DNA of 33,593 nt from an uncultured Flavobacterium sp. (GTDB lineage: Bacteria; Bacteroidota; Bacteroidia; Flavobacteriales; Flavobacteriaceae), in assembly GCA_947631175.1 (NCBI GenBank), contig CANRKI010000017.1, forward strand, positions 1 to 33,593, read 5' to 3'. The translations under genes and the position numbers were made by a program. Below, piece by piece: positions 17,301-24,910 of the stretch. The first letter of the stretch is position 1. Each line of letters opens with the position of its first letter. The notes under the pieces are model-generated. The model was not told the origin of the DNA. It was given only the letters and a program-made list of their open reading frames with translations, and did not search any database.

Positions 17301-17365
17301 CTGCTGACCAATATCAATACCCAACTCCACGTTCTATTTCTGTTGGTTTAGAAGTTCAATTTTAA
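14360..17365 (+). CDS. SusC/RagA-type TonB-dependent outer-membrane transporter (pair 2)
   Basis: A 1001-residue outer-membrane importer. Signal peptide MRSKIARLLTLLLVFVFQ... cleaved after SFA (residue 22); carboxypeptidase-regulatory-like domain about 26-95 (VSGVVTDETNNPLPGVSVV); linker LQEVVVNTGY; plug about 110-225 (VQTLQGQVAGLNIQ, LFVIDGVHM, VLKDAGATAIYGNRGAKG); barrel to the end, ISVGLEVQF. It is clearly homologous to the SusC at 7825 over the N-terminal domain and plug but diverged in the barrel, so the two probably import different ligands. It is followed 13 bases later by SusD and then by a Calx-beta lipoprotein. Confidence 0.95.
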   Translation: MRSKIARLLTLLLVFVFQISFAQEISVSGVVTDETNNPLPGVSVVKEGTSEGTTTGLDGEYTIKAKKGDKLTFSFVGMTSQTVLVNGSQINVNLQEVVVNTGYTTSVKAKSNIAAQVVSSETIQNRPNQSFVQTLQGQVAGLNIQTGSGEPGAASSIILRGAASFSGATDPLFVIDGVHMSSTAFRSLNPNEIESVNVLKDAGATAIYGNRGAKGVIVVTTKRGGYETPLTFNYIGSSGVSFMQSNDYNVMNSKELLALEKSRGLGRGVTLTDQEIANYNINTNWRDVFLRTGINQNHTLNFQSGGKSLSNFTSIGFSDTQGIVRGSDLMKFNLRTNTNGKSKRDNFKYSTTTNLNYSKRRTIGSTGTGSVNQNLLLGAFKSVPWLSPNEYVDGADLLENFTGMSQTPLLLMDKMKTYFQQYDEFKAIVNLKGDLKLAKGLNFISSASFDYTHQTTNGWQSPKAFNSLYFQEPDQQYGGWNTNASLRQFSTNILNQLKYNFTINDVHTFEVSALTEYIKAHYRLMSATQEGLDPVVAAPGHDAGWIPYDGTPYYVPGIGAESYDSGMFSYFGYLDYDYNTKYGFNATIRRDASYRFNNTNRWGTFWAVSGRWNISNEEFLNDTVFNQLKLRGSYGTTGNDIISGSTMFDARNLSRQLYALYNGYNNVPGYGLSQLANVDLKWETTYQADLGLDFELFDSRLRGSFDAYHRNTKDLFLPNPISWQTGQGTLSMNKAEVVNKGLEAVLAYDVIKNNNDGFNLTVKGNVGYNHNEITSLGNSDTTWDGSSLNGNWVGKKMYEYYLIPYAGVNPATGNALFLDRNNNLTETPDQVLDRRYTGSNYLPEFQGGFGLDIDYKGFYASAFFTFVTGIDRYDYDYAVLMDGTDLGTFNLSRDILNAWTPDNRNTNVPALNYSNNDLIGFSDRFLTDASYLRLRNLSVGYNFSKKTLQSTALAGLKIFAMAENLTTWSKWRGWDAESNRAADQYQYPTPRSISVGLEVQF

Positions 17366-17378
17366 TCTCTGACATATT

Positions 17379-18845
17379 ATGAAAAAAATATTTGTTTCAA
17401 GTTTTTTAGTACTTGCAATGGCTTTGACAGGATGTCAAGATGCTATTGATATTATACAAAAAGGAGAGCTTTCTGAAGAGAAAGCTTTCCAAACAATTAA
17501 TGACTTAACAAACGGTTTAAACGTTGTTTATGGTCAATTAGATAACTATACGCAAATTGAATTAAATTCAGTTTGGACTGATGAGGTAGGAATTGGTTAC
17601 GATAATGGAGGTCAGGGACTTGACGGAGATTATACTTTCAGTATGACTTCTGGTAATGGTTTTGCTGCCGGTATTTACCAAAGTGCTATGTATACTATCA
17701 ATAGAGCTAACCGTATTATCAGAGCATCTCAAAATTTCACAAATCTTTCAGCTGCTGATCAAGAAATTGTAGATGATATTGTTGCTCAATGTAAATTTAT
17801 TAGAGCATATGCTCATTTTCAGTTATTAACGTACTATACAGTTGATTTAAAAGATTCTAACGCTTTAGGATGTCCAATTGTTGATTTTGTACCAGATATT
17901 ACTGATAAAATAAATCGTTCTACTATTGGAGAAGTTCTAACTTTTATCCAGGAAGATTTAGATTTTGCTAATGATAATTTGATTAACACATCAAGTAATA
18001 TTTTTGCATCTCCTAATGCAGTTAAAGCTTTAAAATCTAGAATCGCATTATTTACTGGTGATTATCCTACAGCTATTACTTTATCAAATGAATTAATTGC
18101 TGAGTACCCTTTAGCTAACAGAATGATGTATAAAAACATTTGGTTAGATTTAGCAAATAACGGTGTAATCTTTAAAATGGAAAGAGCTATCAATGGTGCA
18201 ACTATTGGGCAAATTTGGCAAAGTAAAGATCATACAATTACTGGTTCATCGTTTTACGAGGTGGGAAGATCTTTATTTAATAAGTTGAGTGACCAAGATA
18301 TTCGTAAAGAAGTTATTGTAAATTTAACACCTGGTACTGGTTCTGTTATTGATCCTGATTATGCTAACTCTTCAAATTATAAACAATCGGATAAATTATT
18401 AATCAATAAGTATCCAGGTTCTCATGGTCAATTTAGATTAAATGATCTTAAAATTTTCCGTGTTGAAGAACAATATTTTATCAAAGCTGAAGCTTTAGCT
18501 AGAACAAATGATTTAGCAGGTGCTGCAGCAGCAGTACAAGCTATTGTTGATGTTAGATATAATGCTGGAGCTGCTCCAGTTCAATCTTATAGTTCATTAT
18601 CTCAAGCTTTAGCAGCTATTTTAGATGAAAGACGTATTGAATTAGCTTTTGAGGGGCATAGATTCGTTGATTTAAAACGTTTAGGTGTTGAGGCTGGTAG
18701 AGGTATTGATAGAGATCCTAAAGACATGGAATTAATAGGTACTACTGTTTCACCTCCTGCTACAGATAGTTATAAATTTACTTTACCTATCCCTGCAAGA
18801 GAAATTACAATTAATCCTGAGTTAGTTCAAAATCCAGGTTATTAA
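17379..18845 (+). CDS. SusD/RagB-type surface lipoprotein (pair 2)
   Basis: A 488-residue substrate-capturing lipoprotein partner of the upstream SusC. Lipobox ALTGC with Cys19. The N-terminal SusD region includes INRANRIIRASQNF and CKFIRAYAHFQLLTYY; the C-terminal region has ILDERRIELAFEGHRFVDLKRLG, the SusD signature, split here around its core, and ends ELVQNPGY. The last codons and the first bases after the stop match those of the other SusD gene exactly over 18 bases (18840-18857 and 12308-12325). Confidence 0.95.
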   Translation: MKKIFVSSFLVLAMALTGCQDAIDIIQKGELSEEKAFQTINDLTNGLNVVYGQLDNYTQIELNSVWTDEVGIGYDNGGQGLDGDYTFSMTSGNGFAAGIYQSAMYTINRANRIIRASQNFTNLSAADQEIVDDIVAQCKFIRAYAHFQLLTYYTVDLKDSNALGCPIVDFVPDITDKINRSTIGEVLTFIQEDLDFANDNLINTSSNIFASPNAVKALKSRIALFTGDYPTAITLSNELIAEYPLANRMMYKNIWLDLANNGVIFKMERAINGATIGQIWQSKDHTITGSSFYEVGRSLFNKLSDQDIRKEVIVNLTPGTGSVIDPDYANSSNYKQSDKLLINKYPGSHGQFRLNDLKIFRVEEQYFIKAEALARTNDLAGAAAAVQAIVDVRYNAGAAPVQSYSSLSQALAAILDERRIELAFEGHRFVDLKRLGVEAGRGIDRDPKDMELIGTTVSPPATDSYKFTLPIPAREITINPELVQNPGY

Positions 18846-18862
18846 TCCTTAAATTTTTATCT

Positions 18863-19717
18863 ATGAAAAAATTAGTATTATCAGCTTTTTTATTTTCATT
18901 TGCCTTTATAGGGTGTGAAAGTGATGATAAAATATATACAGGTCCCGACTTTGCTCAGTTTGATAAAGCCAATATTCCTGATGTTGAAGTTAGAGAGGAT
19001 GCTAGACAATTAAAATTGCGTGTTATTTTATCAAATCCTTCGTCATCTGACCTAACTGTTAATTTTCAATATACAGATGGTACAGCAATTAATGGTGTTC
19101 ATTATACAGGAGTTAACTCTATTGTGATTCCTGCAGGTGAAACTAGAGCAACTGTTTTAATCCCTATTATTGATGATAGAGATTCTAGCGAAACAAGAGA
19201 TTTTAAAGTTACTATAGCTGGAACATCTGATTCAAATTATGTTGCTAGTATTAGTGAGGCTTTTGGTCAAACTAAAAATGTAACAATCTTAAATATCGAT
19301 TGTGATACTACTACTAGTTATGCTTATTGGGCAGAAGAATCACTTTCGTTATATGATGTAGGTGACTCAACTACAAATGGAATTGGTGAACAAACTGCTG
19401 AATGTGATGTGTTAAAATTAACTGGTGATATTGGAACTGGTTTAAATATTGCACATTTATTAACTTTTACTGCAGGTAGTACTCCTGATGCTGGGACAGT
19501 TAATTTACCATTGACGTTATCTACTGATAGTCCTGGTACTGTAAGTGGACAAGCGGTTTATAAAGCCGTAAGAGGTACTGGTACTTATAATGTTGCTACA
19601 GGTAAAATAGTATTAGATTATACTTATTTATTAGCTACTACTACTGGTCAAACATTCCAAATTAATGGTTATTATTCTACAGGAACTAACGAAATTACTG
19701 TTAATCCTGAAAATTAA
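18863..19717 (+). CDS. Calx-beta-domain surface lipoprotein, SusE position
   Basis: A 284-residue lipoprotein: Cys18 in FAFIGC followed by ESDDK, fitting the Bacteroidota surface-export signal. Residues about 35-145 resemble a Calx-beta fold (LKLRVILSNPSSSDLTVNF, GVHYTGVNSIVIPAGE, IIDDRDSSETRDFKVTI). The remainder is Thr/Gly-rich beta structure with no recognised motif and contains two cysteines. It follows SusD by 17 bases and precedes a strong terminator, so it is the third gene of the unit, in the place where SusE/SusF-type accessory binding lipoproteins usually sit. Binding of the same nutrient is inferred; no enzyme motif is seen. Confidence 0.8.
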   Translation: MKKLVLSAFLFSFAFIGCESDDKIYTGPDFAQFDKANIPDVEVREDARQLKLRVILSNPSSSDLTVNFQYTDGTAINGVHYTGVNSIVIPAGETRATVLIPIIDDRDSSETRDFKVTIAGTSDSNYVASISEAFGQTKNVTILNIDCDTTTSYAYWAEESLSLYDVGDSTTNGIGEQTAECDVLKLTGDIGTGLNIAHLLTFTAGSTPDAGTVNLPLTLSTDSPGTVSGQAVYKAVRGTGTYNVATGKIVLDYTYLLATTTGQTFQINGYYSTGTNEITVNPEN

Positions 19718-19737
19718 TAAAACTATATATTGATTTT

Positions 19738-19764
19738 AAACCCCAACTTTAGTTGGGGTTTTTT
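19738..19764 (+). terminator. Terminator of SusC/SusD unit 2
   Basis: AAACCCCAACT (19738-19748) pairs with AGTTGGGGTTT (19751-19761) around TT and runs into a further T-tract (TTT, then A). Confidence 0.9.
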
Positions 19765-19765
19765 A

Positions 19766-19797
19766 TTTGTGTTATTTACAATTTTCTCGTTACTTTG
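19766..19797 (+). promoter_or_regulatory. Promoter of the putative porin
   Basis: TTTG (19766-19769), a 20-base spacer and TTACTTTG (19790-19797), one mismatch from TAnnTTTG. The ATG at 19816 is 18 bases after the box, which supports that start over upstream codons. Confidence 0.55.
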
Positions 19798-19815
19798 CTA
19801 GATAATATTTTTTAT

Positions 19816-21801
19816 ATGAAGCAATTAATCCTCGCTATATTTATTTTATCATTTTCATTAGCCCACGCCCAACGTGTTGGAGGTATGCCGATTCGTAATC
19901 AACAACCTTTAAAATCAGGTAACCAACAAAATAATAACGATTTAGGCTTATTTGCTACTCAAAAGGACACTGCCAAATCCTCTAGTTTTAAATTCGAAAA
20001 AACCACAATCGATCAATACAAAATTATAACCCATTTAAAAGACACCATATACGTAGATACAACCCTTTCAATTAAAGCAGAGTACAAGCACAATTATTTA
20101 CGAAAAGATCTTTTTGGACTTTTACCCTTTGCAAATGTTAGTAACACGTATAACACCCTTTACTTTGGTTTAAATAATTTTAGCGCACTTCCTAATTTTG
20201 GAGTCAGCAACAAACACTTTGCCTACATACAAGAGCAAGATATTAATTATTACAATGTGCCAACTCCTGTTACAGAATTGTACTACAAATCCGTTTCTGG
20301 AAAAGGACAAACTCTTGACGCTTTTGTTACCGGAAACTTAAACAAAAACTTAAATATCGGAATAGGATATAAAGGGTTGCGTTCCCAAGGAAAATACTTT
20401 AACGATTTAGCCAGTAACGGAATTTTTAAAGTTTTAGCCTCATACAATTCTACAGACAAACGCTATTACTTAAAAACGCACATTACTTCTCAAAACTTTA
20501 AAAGACAAGAAAACGGCGGACTTACCAATTTGGAACATTTTGAATTGGGCGAAGGACCGTATTCCGACAGAGCCAGAGCAGATGTGTATCTAGAAAATGC
20601 CAATTCTCTATTTAAAGGAAACAGATACCATATCGACCATTCATTTAAACTAAGCAAAAGCAATCCAAACAGCTTGGTTTTACATCATAAATTCAATTAC
20701 GAAAACAAATCCTATAAATTCAACAATCCCGATGCAACCACACGCTTTGGTGAATCGTATGCGAGCACGGTTTCTAATAAATCCAATTATAACCGTTTAT
20801 ACAATCAAGCCGGTGTGTCTTTTAAACATAGCAAATATGGCGATTTAAAAGCCTATGTCGAGGATATCAATTTCAACATCTTTTATCCATCGTATTTGTA
20901 CACCAATCAAGGTTTAGTGCCTAATAACTATTCGGAACGTATTAATACGGTTGGTGCAAACTATTTTTATCAAATTAAAAATTGGAAATTATATGCTGAT
21001 GCGCAAATTGGTGTTAATGGACCAAGCACAAGTCAAATTGTTGCTAAAGCACGTTACCAATTCTTACCCCAAAATACGATTGAGTTGGGCTACGAAAACA
21101 TGTCTAAAATTCCAGACCTTAATTTTAAACTACATCAAAGCAGTTACAAATCATACAATTGGTATAACGACTTTGCGAATCAAAAAATCAATTCATTTTA
21201 CGCAAATTTAGCAACCAAATGGATTAACCTTGATGCCAAATACCAGGTTCATAACAATTATTTGTTTTTCGCCAATACAAACACTAATTTAAACGCTAAT
21301 GGCTTGCCTAGCACATTAACAATTAAACCTTTTCAATATCAAAACTCTATATCGTATCTTTCACTAAAAGCAAATCGCGAATTTAGTTTTGGTAAATTCG
21401 GTTCCGATCATACTTTTTTATATCAAAAAGTCGATCAAAACGCCCCAATTTTAAACGTTCCCGAATTTGTTACTCGTAATAGCATTTTCTACAACAATCA
21501 TTTCTTTAAAAAAGCACTTTACTTGCAAACCGGAGTAACTTTTAGCTACTTTACCAAGTATTTCGCAAACGATTACAACCCAATTCTTGGAGAAATGACC
21601 GTCCAGAATACTAAAGAAATTGGCGATTATCCCGTTTTTGATTATTTCTTAAATGCTAAAATCAAAACTTTCCGTATTTTCTTAAAAGCAGAAAACGTAA
21701 ACGCCATTTTCTCAAAACAAAGCAATTATTACAGCGCGCCAAACTACCCGTATCGCGACTTCACAATTCGTTTTGGAGTTACATGGTTTTTCTTTTCTTA
21801 A
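19816..21801 (+). CDS. Putative porin (Porin_10-like outer-membrane barrel)
   Basis: A 661-residue outer-membrane protein. The start at 19816 places the signal peptide MKQLILAIFILSFSLAHA first; the longer frame reads through the promoter and terminator and is rejected. After a short Gln/Asn-rich linker come conserved-looking segments KDTIYVDTTLSIKAEYKHNY, DLFGLLPFANVSNTYN and VPTPVTELYYKSVSGKGQ, typical of the large putative porin family of Bacteroidota. The rest is alternating barrel strands ending FTIRFGVTWFFFS. It has its own promoter and a long terminator hairpin, so it is not obviously part of the SusC/SusD island. Substrate unknown. Confidence 0.85.
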   Translation: MKQLILAIFILSFSLAHAQRVGGMPIRNQQPLKSGNQQNNNDLGLFATQKDTAKSSSFKFEKTTIDQYKIITHLKDTIYVDTTLSIKAEYKHNYLRKDLFGLLPFANVSNTYNTLYFGLNNFSALPNFGVSNKHFAYIQEQDINYYNVPTPVTELYYKSVSGKGQTLDAFVTGNLNKNLNIGIGYKGLRSQGKYFNDLASNGIFKVLASYNSTDKRYYLKTHITSQNFKRQENGGLTNLEHFELGEGPYSDRARADVYLENANSLFKGNRYHIDHSFKLSKSNPNSLVLHHKFNYENKSYKFNNPDATTRFGESYASTVSNKSNYNRLYNQAGVSFKHSKYGDLKAYVEDINFNIFYPSYLYTNQGLVPNNYSERINTVGANYFYQIKNWKLYADAQIGVNGPSTSQIVAKARYQFLPQNTIELGYENMSKIPDLNFKLHQSSYKSYNWYNDFANQKINSFYANLATKWINLDAKYQVHNNYLFFANTNTNLNANGLPSTLTIKPFQYQNSISYLSLKANREFSFGKFGSDHTFLYQKVDQNAPILNVPEFVTRNSIFYNNHFFKKALYLQTGVTFSYFTKYFANDYNPILGEMTVQNTKEIGDYPVFDYFLNAKIKTFRIFLKAENVNAIFSKQSNYYSAPNYPYRDFTIRFGVTWFFFS

Positions 21802-21853
21802 GAAGCTTAAACTAAGTACATAAAATACACGTAGTTCCTGCTGTACGCTATAT

Positions 21854-21900
21854 CTTACAAAAAAAGTCCCACTAAACTCCAGTGGGACTTTTTTTGTAAG
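21854..21900 (+). terminator. Unusually long perfect hairpin terminator after the porin
   Basis: A 20-base perfect stem, CTTACAAAAAAAGTCCCACT (21854-21873) with its exact complement at 21881-21900, and a 7-base loop AAACTCC. The right arm contains T7 after the GC-rich part, which is the working terminator. The complementary A7 makes it function in both directions. Confidence 0.85.
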
Positions 21901-21959
21901 GATGTCGCTTCCATCAGGGCTAAATGCAATCCATATTTTTCTAAACCATATAAATTCAA

Positions 21960-21967
21960 TACATTTG
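21960..21967 (+). promoter_or_regulatory. Candidate -7 box for the cystathionine beta-synthase gene
   Basis: TACATTTG, a perfect TAnnTTTG, 28 bases before the ATG. The -33 position holds TTTTTC rather than TTTG. Confidence 0.5.
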
Positions 21968-21995
21968 CCAAAATTTTTCATAACAATAACGTACA

Positions 21996-23357
21996 ATGAA
22001 ATACGCAAAAAACGTACTCGAAACTATTGGTAACACACCATTAGTTCAGTTAAACCATATCACTAAAGAACTTCCGTGTCAAGTTTTAGCAAAAGTCGAA
22101 TATTTTAACCCAGGGAACTCATGTAAGGACCGTATGGCTCTTAAAATGATCGAAGATGCCGAAAAAGATGGACGTTTAGTTCCAGGAGGTACAATCGTTG
22201 AGGGAACTTCAGGAAACACAGGTATGGGACTTGCTCTTGCAGCTATTGTAAAAGGCTATAAATTAATTTGTGTTACCACAGATAAACAATCTAAAGAAAA
22301 AGTTGATATTTTGCGTGCCGTTGGTGCTAAAGTGGTTGTTTGTCCTACTGATGTTGAACCTACAGATCCACGTTCGTACTACTCGGTTTCTAAACGTTTA
22401 GCCGAAGAAACTCCTAATGGTTGGTACGTTAACCAATACGATAATCCATCTAACGCGCAAGCACATTACGAGCAAACTGGACCAGAAATTTGGGAACAAA
22501 CCGAAGGGAAAGTAACGCACTTTATTGTTGGTGTTGGTACAGGAGGAACGATCTCTGGAATCGCAAAATATTTAAAAGAAAAAAATCCAAACGTTAAAAT
22601 TTGGGGTGTAGATACTTATGGTTCGGTTTTTAAAAAATATCATGAAACAGGTATATTTGATGAAAACGAAGTGTATTCTTACGTTACAGAAGGCATTGGT
22701 GAAGATATTTTGCCTAAAAACGTTGACTTTTCTTTAATCGATAAATTTACTAAGGTCACAGATAAAGATGCAGCAGTTTATTGCCGCAGATTAGCTTTAG
22801 AAGAAGGTTTATTTGTTGGAATGTCATCAGGATCTGCTATCAAAGGTTTATTGCAATTACAAAACGAATTGTCACCAGAAGATGTTGTGGTGGTTATGTT
22901 TCACGATTCTGGATCACGTTATGTTGGTAAAATATTTAATGATGATTGGATGCGTGAACGCGGATATTTTGAAGATGAAATAACTACAGCAGCAGATTTA
23001 ATCCAATCTCATATTGATAAGCCTCTTGTTATCGCGCGTACTGAGGAGTTGGTTGCGCATGCAATTGATAGAATGCGCAAATTTAAAATTTCGCAAATAC
23101 CAGTGTTAGATATTAACGGTTTTGTTGGTTCTATTGATGAATCGGATTTATTTCAGGCTTACGTTGCAGATAAAAATATTGCCGAAAAACCAATTCGTGA
23201 AATAATGGGAGCGCCATATCCTGTGGTTAAAGCAAATACTTCAGTCGAAGAAATTTCTAAATTAATAACTAAAGAGAATCAAGCAGTGTTATTAGCTTTA
23301 GATAATGGTAAACATCATATCATTACAAAATACGATATCATTAACGCTATTAAATAA
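21996..23357 (+). CDS. Cystathionine beta-synthase-type PLP enzyme with CBS-domain pair
   Basis: A 453-residue cytoplasmic enzyme of the cysteine synthase/cystathionine beta-synthase fold type II. GNTPLVQLN (residues 12-20), the PLP lysine Lys44 in NSCKDRM, the substrate loop TSGNTG (71-76), the phosphate loop GTGGTISG (181-188) and SSGSA (277-281) are all present. Residues about 340-453 form two CBS domains (KFKISQIPVLD, VGSIDESDLF), which often bind adenosyl ligands. The combination and motifs such as DKPL and GIGEDILP resemble eukaryotic-type cystathionine beta-synthase without its haem domain. It probably joins serine (or an activated serine) with homocysteine or sulfide; which one cannot be settled here. 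It is a single-gene unit. Confidence 0.9.
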   Translation: MKYAKNVLETIGNTPLVQLNHITKELPCQVLAKVEYFNPGNSCKDRMALKMIEDAEKDGRLVPGGTIVEGTSGNTGMGLALAAIVKGYKLICVTTDKQSKEKVDILRAVGAKVVVCPTDVEPTDPRSYYSVSKRLAEETPNGWYVNQYDNPSNAQAHYEQTGPEIWEQTEGKVTHFIVGVGTGGTISGIAKYLKEKNPNVKIWGVDTYGSVFKKYHETGIFDENEVYSYVTEGIGEDILPKNVDFSLIDKFTKVTDKDAAVYCRRLALEEGLFVGMSSGSAIKGLLQLQNELSPEDVVVVMFHDSGSRYVGKIFNDDWMRERGYFEDEITTAADLIQSHIDKPLVIARTEELVAHAIDRMRKFKISQIPVLDINGFVGSIDESDLFQAYVADKNIAEKPIREIMGAPYPVVKANTSVEEISKLITKENQAVLLALDNGKHHIITKYDIINAIK

Positions 23358-23358
23358 T

Positions 23359-23394
23359 AAAAAAAATCCTCCAAATATTTGGAGGATTTTTTTT
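23359..23394. terminator. Bidirectional terminator
   Basis: A 36-base perfect palindrome with A8 before and T8 after a TCCTCCAAATATTTGGAGGA core. It ends the cystathionine beta-synthase gene on the plus strand and the three-gene paralogue operon on the minus strand; its last two bases overlap the stop codon at 23393. Confidence 0.9.
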
Positions 23395-24163
23395 ATTCAC
23401 CTGCGTAAACTGCATAAAATCGATCCACAGCATTCGTTTCAAAACTTGGACCTAAAGCAAAGTTTTTTAATCTAATACCGTTATTAGAATTAAATGTAAT
23501 ATTACTGCTTTGTAAACTTATTTTTAAATAGTATGTTTTATCAACCAAACCTGAATTGTGAATATAAATTTCACCCTTCAATATTCCAGAACTTGAAGGT
23601 CCCTGCAACACTCCACTAGCTAAATATAAGTTAGAAATTACTCGATCATTGGTTGCTGCTGTGTTATAACTCTGACCATTAGCTGGTGAATCAGAAATGA
23701 CCATTCTAGCCCAAATGGATTGGCTAGTATTTAGGTTACGTTCTATCCACGGACTTACTAGAGTAATTCTACTTACTACTTTAACATCTAAATTAAAGGC
23801 TAAATTTACTGCCCATTTTCCGGGTGGTAATGTAATACTTGCATTTGTATATATTGCATTACTAGGATTTGGATTGCTTGATGTGATAATGCTAGTCAGC
23901 CCATTTCCGTAAACTCCAGATTTAGCAGGGACATTAATTAATCCATAAGCGCGCCAAGCTACGTTACCGTATGTATCCGAAAATAAAACAAAATCTTTAC
24001 TAATTGCTTGGTTAGTTTCAATTCGTAAAGCTGGTTTGTCATTGGATTTTTTTATAATTAAATCTGCATTTTCAGTTCCAGTTGGAGTATAATTAATCCC
24101 TACTTGAGCTTGTAAGTTAATACTAATAAAGCTCATGATAAATAAAGTATATATTTTTTTCAT
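23393..24163 (-). CDS. Exported paralogue C of a three-gene family, function unknown
   Basis: A 256-residue exported protein, last of the operon. Signal peptide MKKIYTLFIMSFISINLQA, then QVGINYTPTGTENADLIIKK, a variant of the GIGTxxPxAxLHVKG start found in many secreted Bacteroidota proteins, and a DTYGNVAWRA turn. The main domain shares with the two upstream genes SITLPPGKWAVNLAFNLD (about 109-126), IWARMVISDS, ILKGEIYIHN, KTYYLKISLQ and a C-terminal FALG...RFYAVYAGE. Predominantly beta; no catalytic residues or sorting domain recognised. It is longer than its paralogues by an insertion between the first two motifs. I do not recognise a named family. Confidence 0.8.
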   Translation of the reverse strand: MKKIYTLFIMSFISINLQAQVGINYTPTGTENADLIIKKSNDKPALRIETNQAISKDFVLFSDTYGNVAWRAYGLINVPAKSGVYGNGLTSIITSSNPNPSNAIYTNASITLPPGKWAVNLAFNLDVKVVSRITLVSPWIERNLNTSQSIWARMVISDSPANGQSYNTAATNDRVISNLYLASGVLQGPSSSGILKGEIYIHNSGLVDKTYYLKISLQSSNITFNSNNGIRLKNFALGPSFETNAVDRFYAVYAGE

Positions 24164-24173
24164 AGCGAGTCAA

Positions 24174-24899
24174 TTAATCTAATGGAATTGCATAAATTTG
24201 ATTCTCTTTAATATTGGTACTACCCAATCTAGCCAGTCTATTATTCACAGCTTCGTTGCCGTTTGTAGATATTCTTATATGTAATCTATAAGATCTATAT
24301 TTGTTATTATTTACAATAATAACACCCTTCATTATGGCTTTAGGTAAAGGTGCTTTAATAACGCCTTTAAATACACCAAAACCAAAATCTTCCATTTCAG
24401 CATTGTCTGTAGCAGGATTGTTATCTTCTATATAAGTTGAATATCCGACTGTACCACTTGTTACGTTTTCTCCTAAAGTTGCTTCTACTGTAATGCTAAA
24501 ATCATTCACAGCTTCTATAGTCGAATAAGTTTCCAAATCAAGTAATATGTTAGCATGAACGGCCCATCTTCCTTTTGGTAAACCAATAGTAATTGTTGTT
24601 GGTGTAAATGTTGTATTACTAATATTAATTGGGGATGCAGTTGCTGGTAATGAGCCAAAAATAATATTTTTAAAAATATTAGTTGGTTTAGCACTAACTG
24701 TTCCTTTGGTGTCATCACTTACAATAACTTTTTCCTCTCCTGAGACAGAAGAAGCTAAGTCTGGTAATTTTATAATATAATCCTTACTTGCTTTTAAATG
24801 AAAATCAGCTGTAGGCTCACTTGTGTTAATTCCTATGCCTTGTGAGTAGGTGTACGAATAACCGAATATTAGTACTAATAGGTATGTTATTTTTTTCAT
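24174..24899 (-). CDS. Exported paralogue B of a three-gene family, function unknown
   Basis: A 241-residue exported protein, middle gene of the operon, 10 bases from the next gene and 11 from the previous one. Signal peptide to about residue 19, then QGIGINTSEPTADFHLKAS, the GIGT/LHVKG-like start. Shared family motifs: ITIGLPKGRWAVHANILLDL, VFKGVIKAPLPKAIMKGVII, the Tyr-rich YRSYRLHIRIS and the end RLGSTNIKENQIYAIPLD. It lacks the IWxxMVISDS block in recognisable form and carries an acidic stretch (EDNNPATDNAEMED) instead. No function can be named. Confidence 0.8.
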   Translation of the reverse strand: MKKITYLLVLIFGYSYTYSQGIGINTSEPTADFHLKASKDYIIKLPDLASSVSGEEKVIVSDDTKGTVSAKPTNIFKNIIFGSLPATASPINISNTTFTPTTITIGLPKGRWAVHANILLDLETYSTIEAVNDFSITVEATLGENVTSGTVGYSTYIEDNNPATDNAEMEDFGFGVFKGVIKAPLPKAIMKGVIIVNNNKYRSYRLHIRISTNGNEAVNNRLARLGSTNIKENQIYAIPLD

Positions 24900-24910
24900 A
24901 CTACCAAAAT

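Noticed and set aside
21901..21995. Riboswitch or leader RNA upstream of the sulfur amino-acid gene
   Set aside because: The interval is short and AT-rich and shows only a -7 box; no SAM-type or other conserved fold was seen.
21712..22008. Minus-strand ORF of 98 codons between the porin and the cystathionine beta-synthase gene
   Set aside because: It reads through the long terminator hairpin and overlaps both flanking genes.
24515..24718. Minus-strand ORF of 67 codons inside paralogue B
   Set aside because: It is an out-of-frame shadow of the supported gene.
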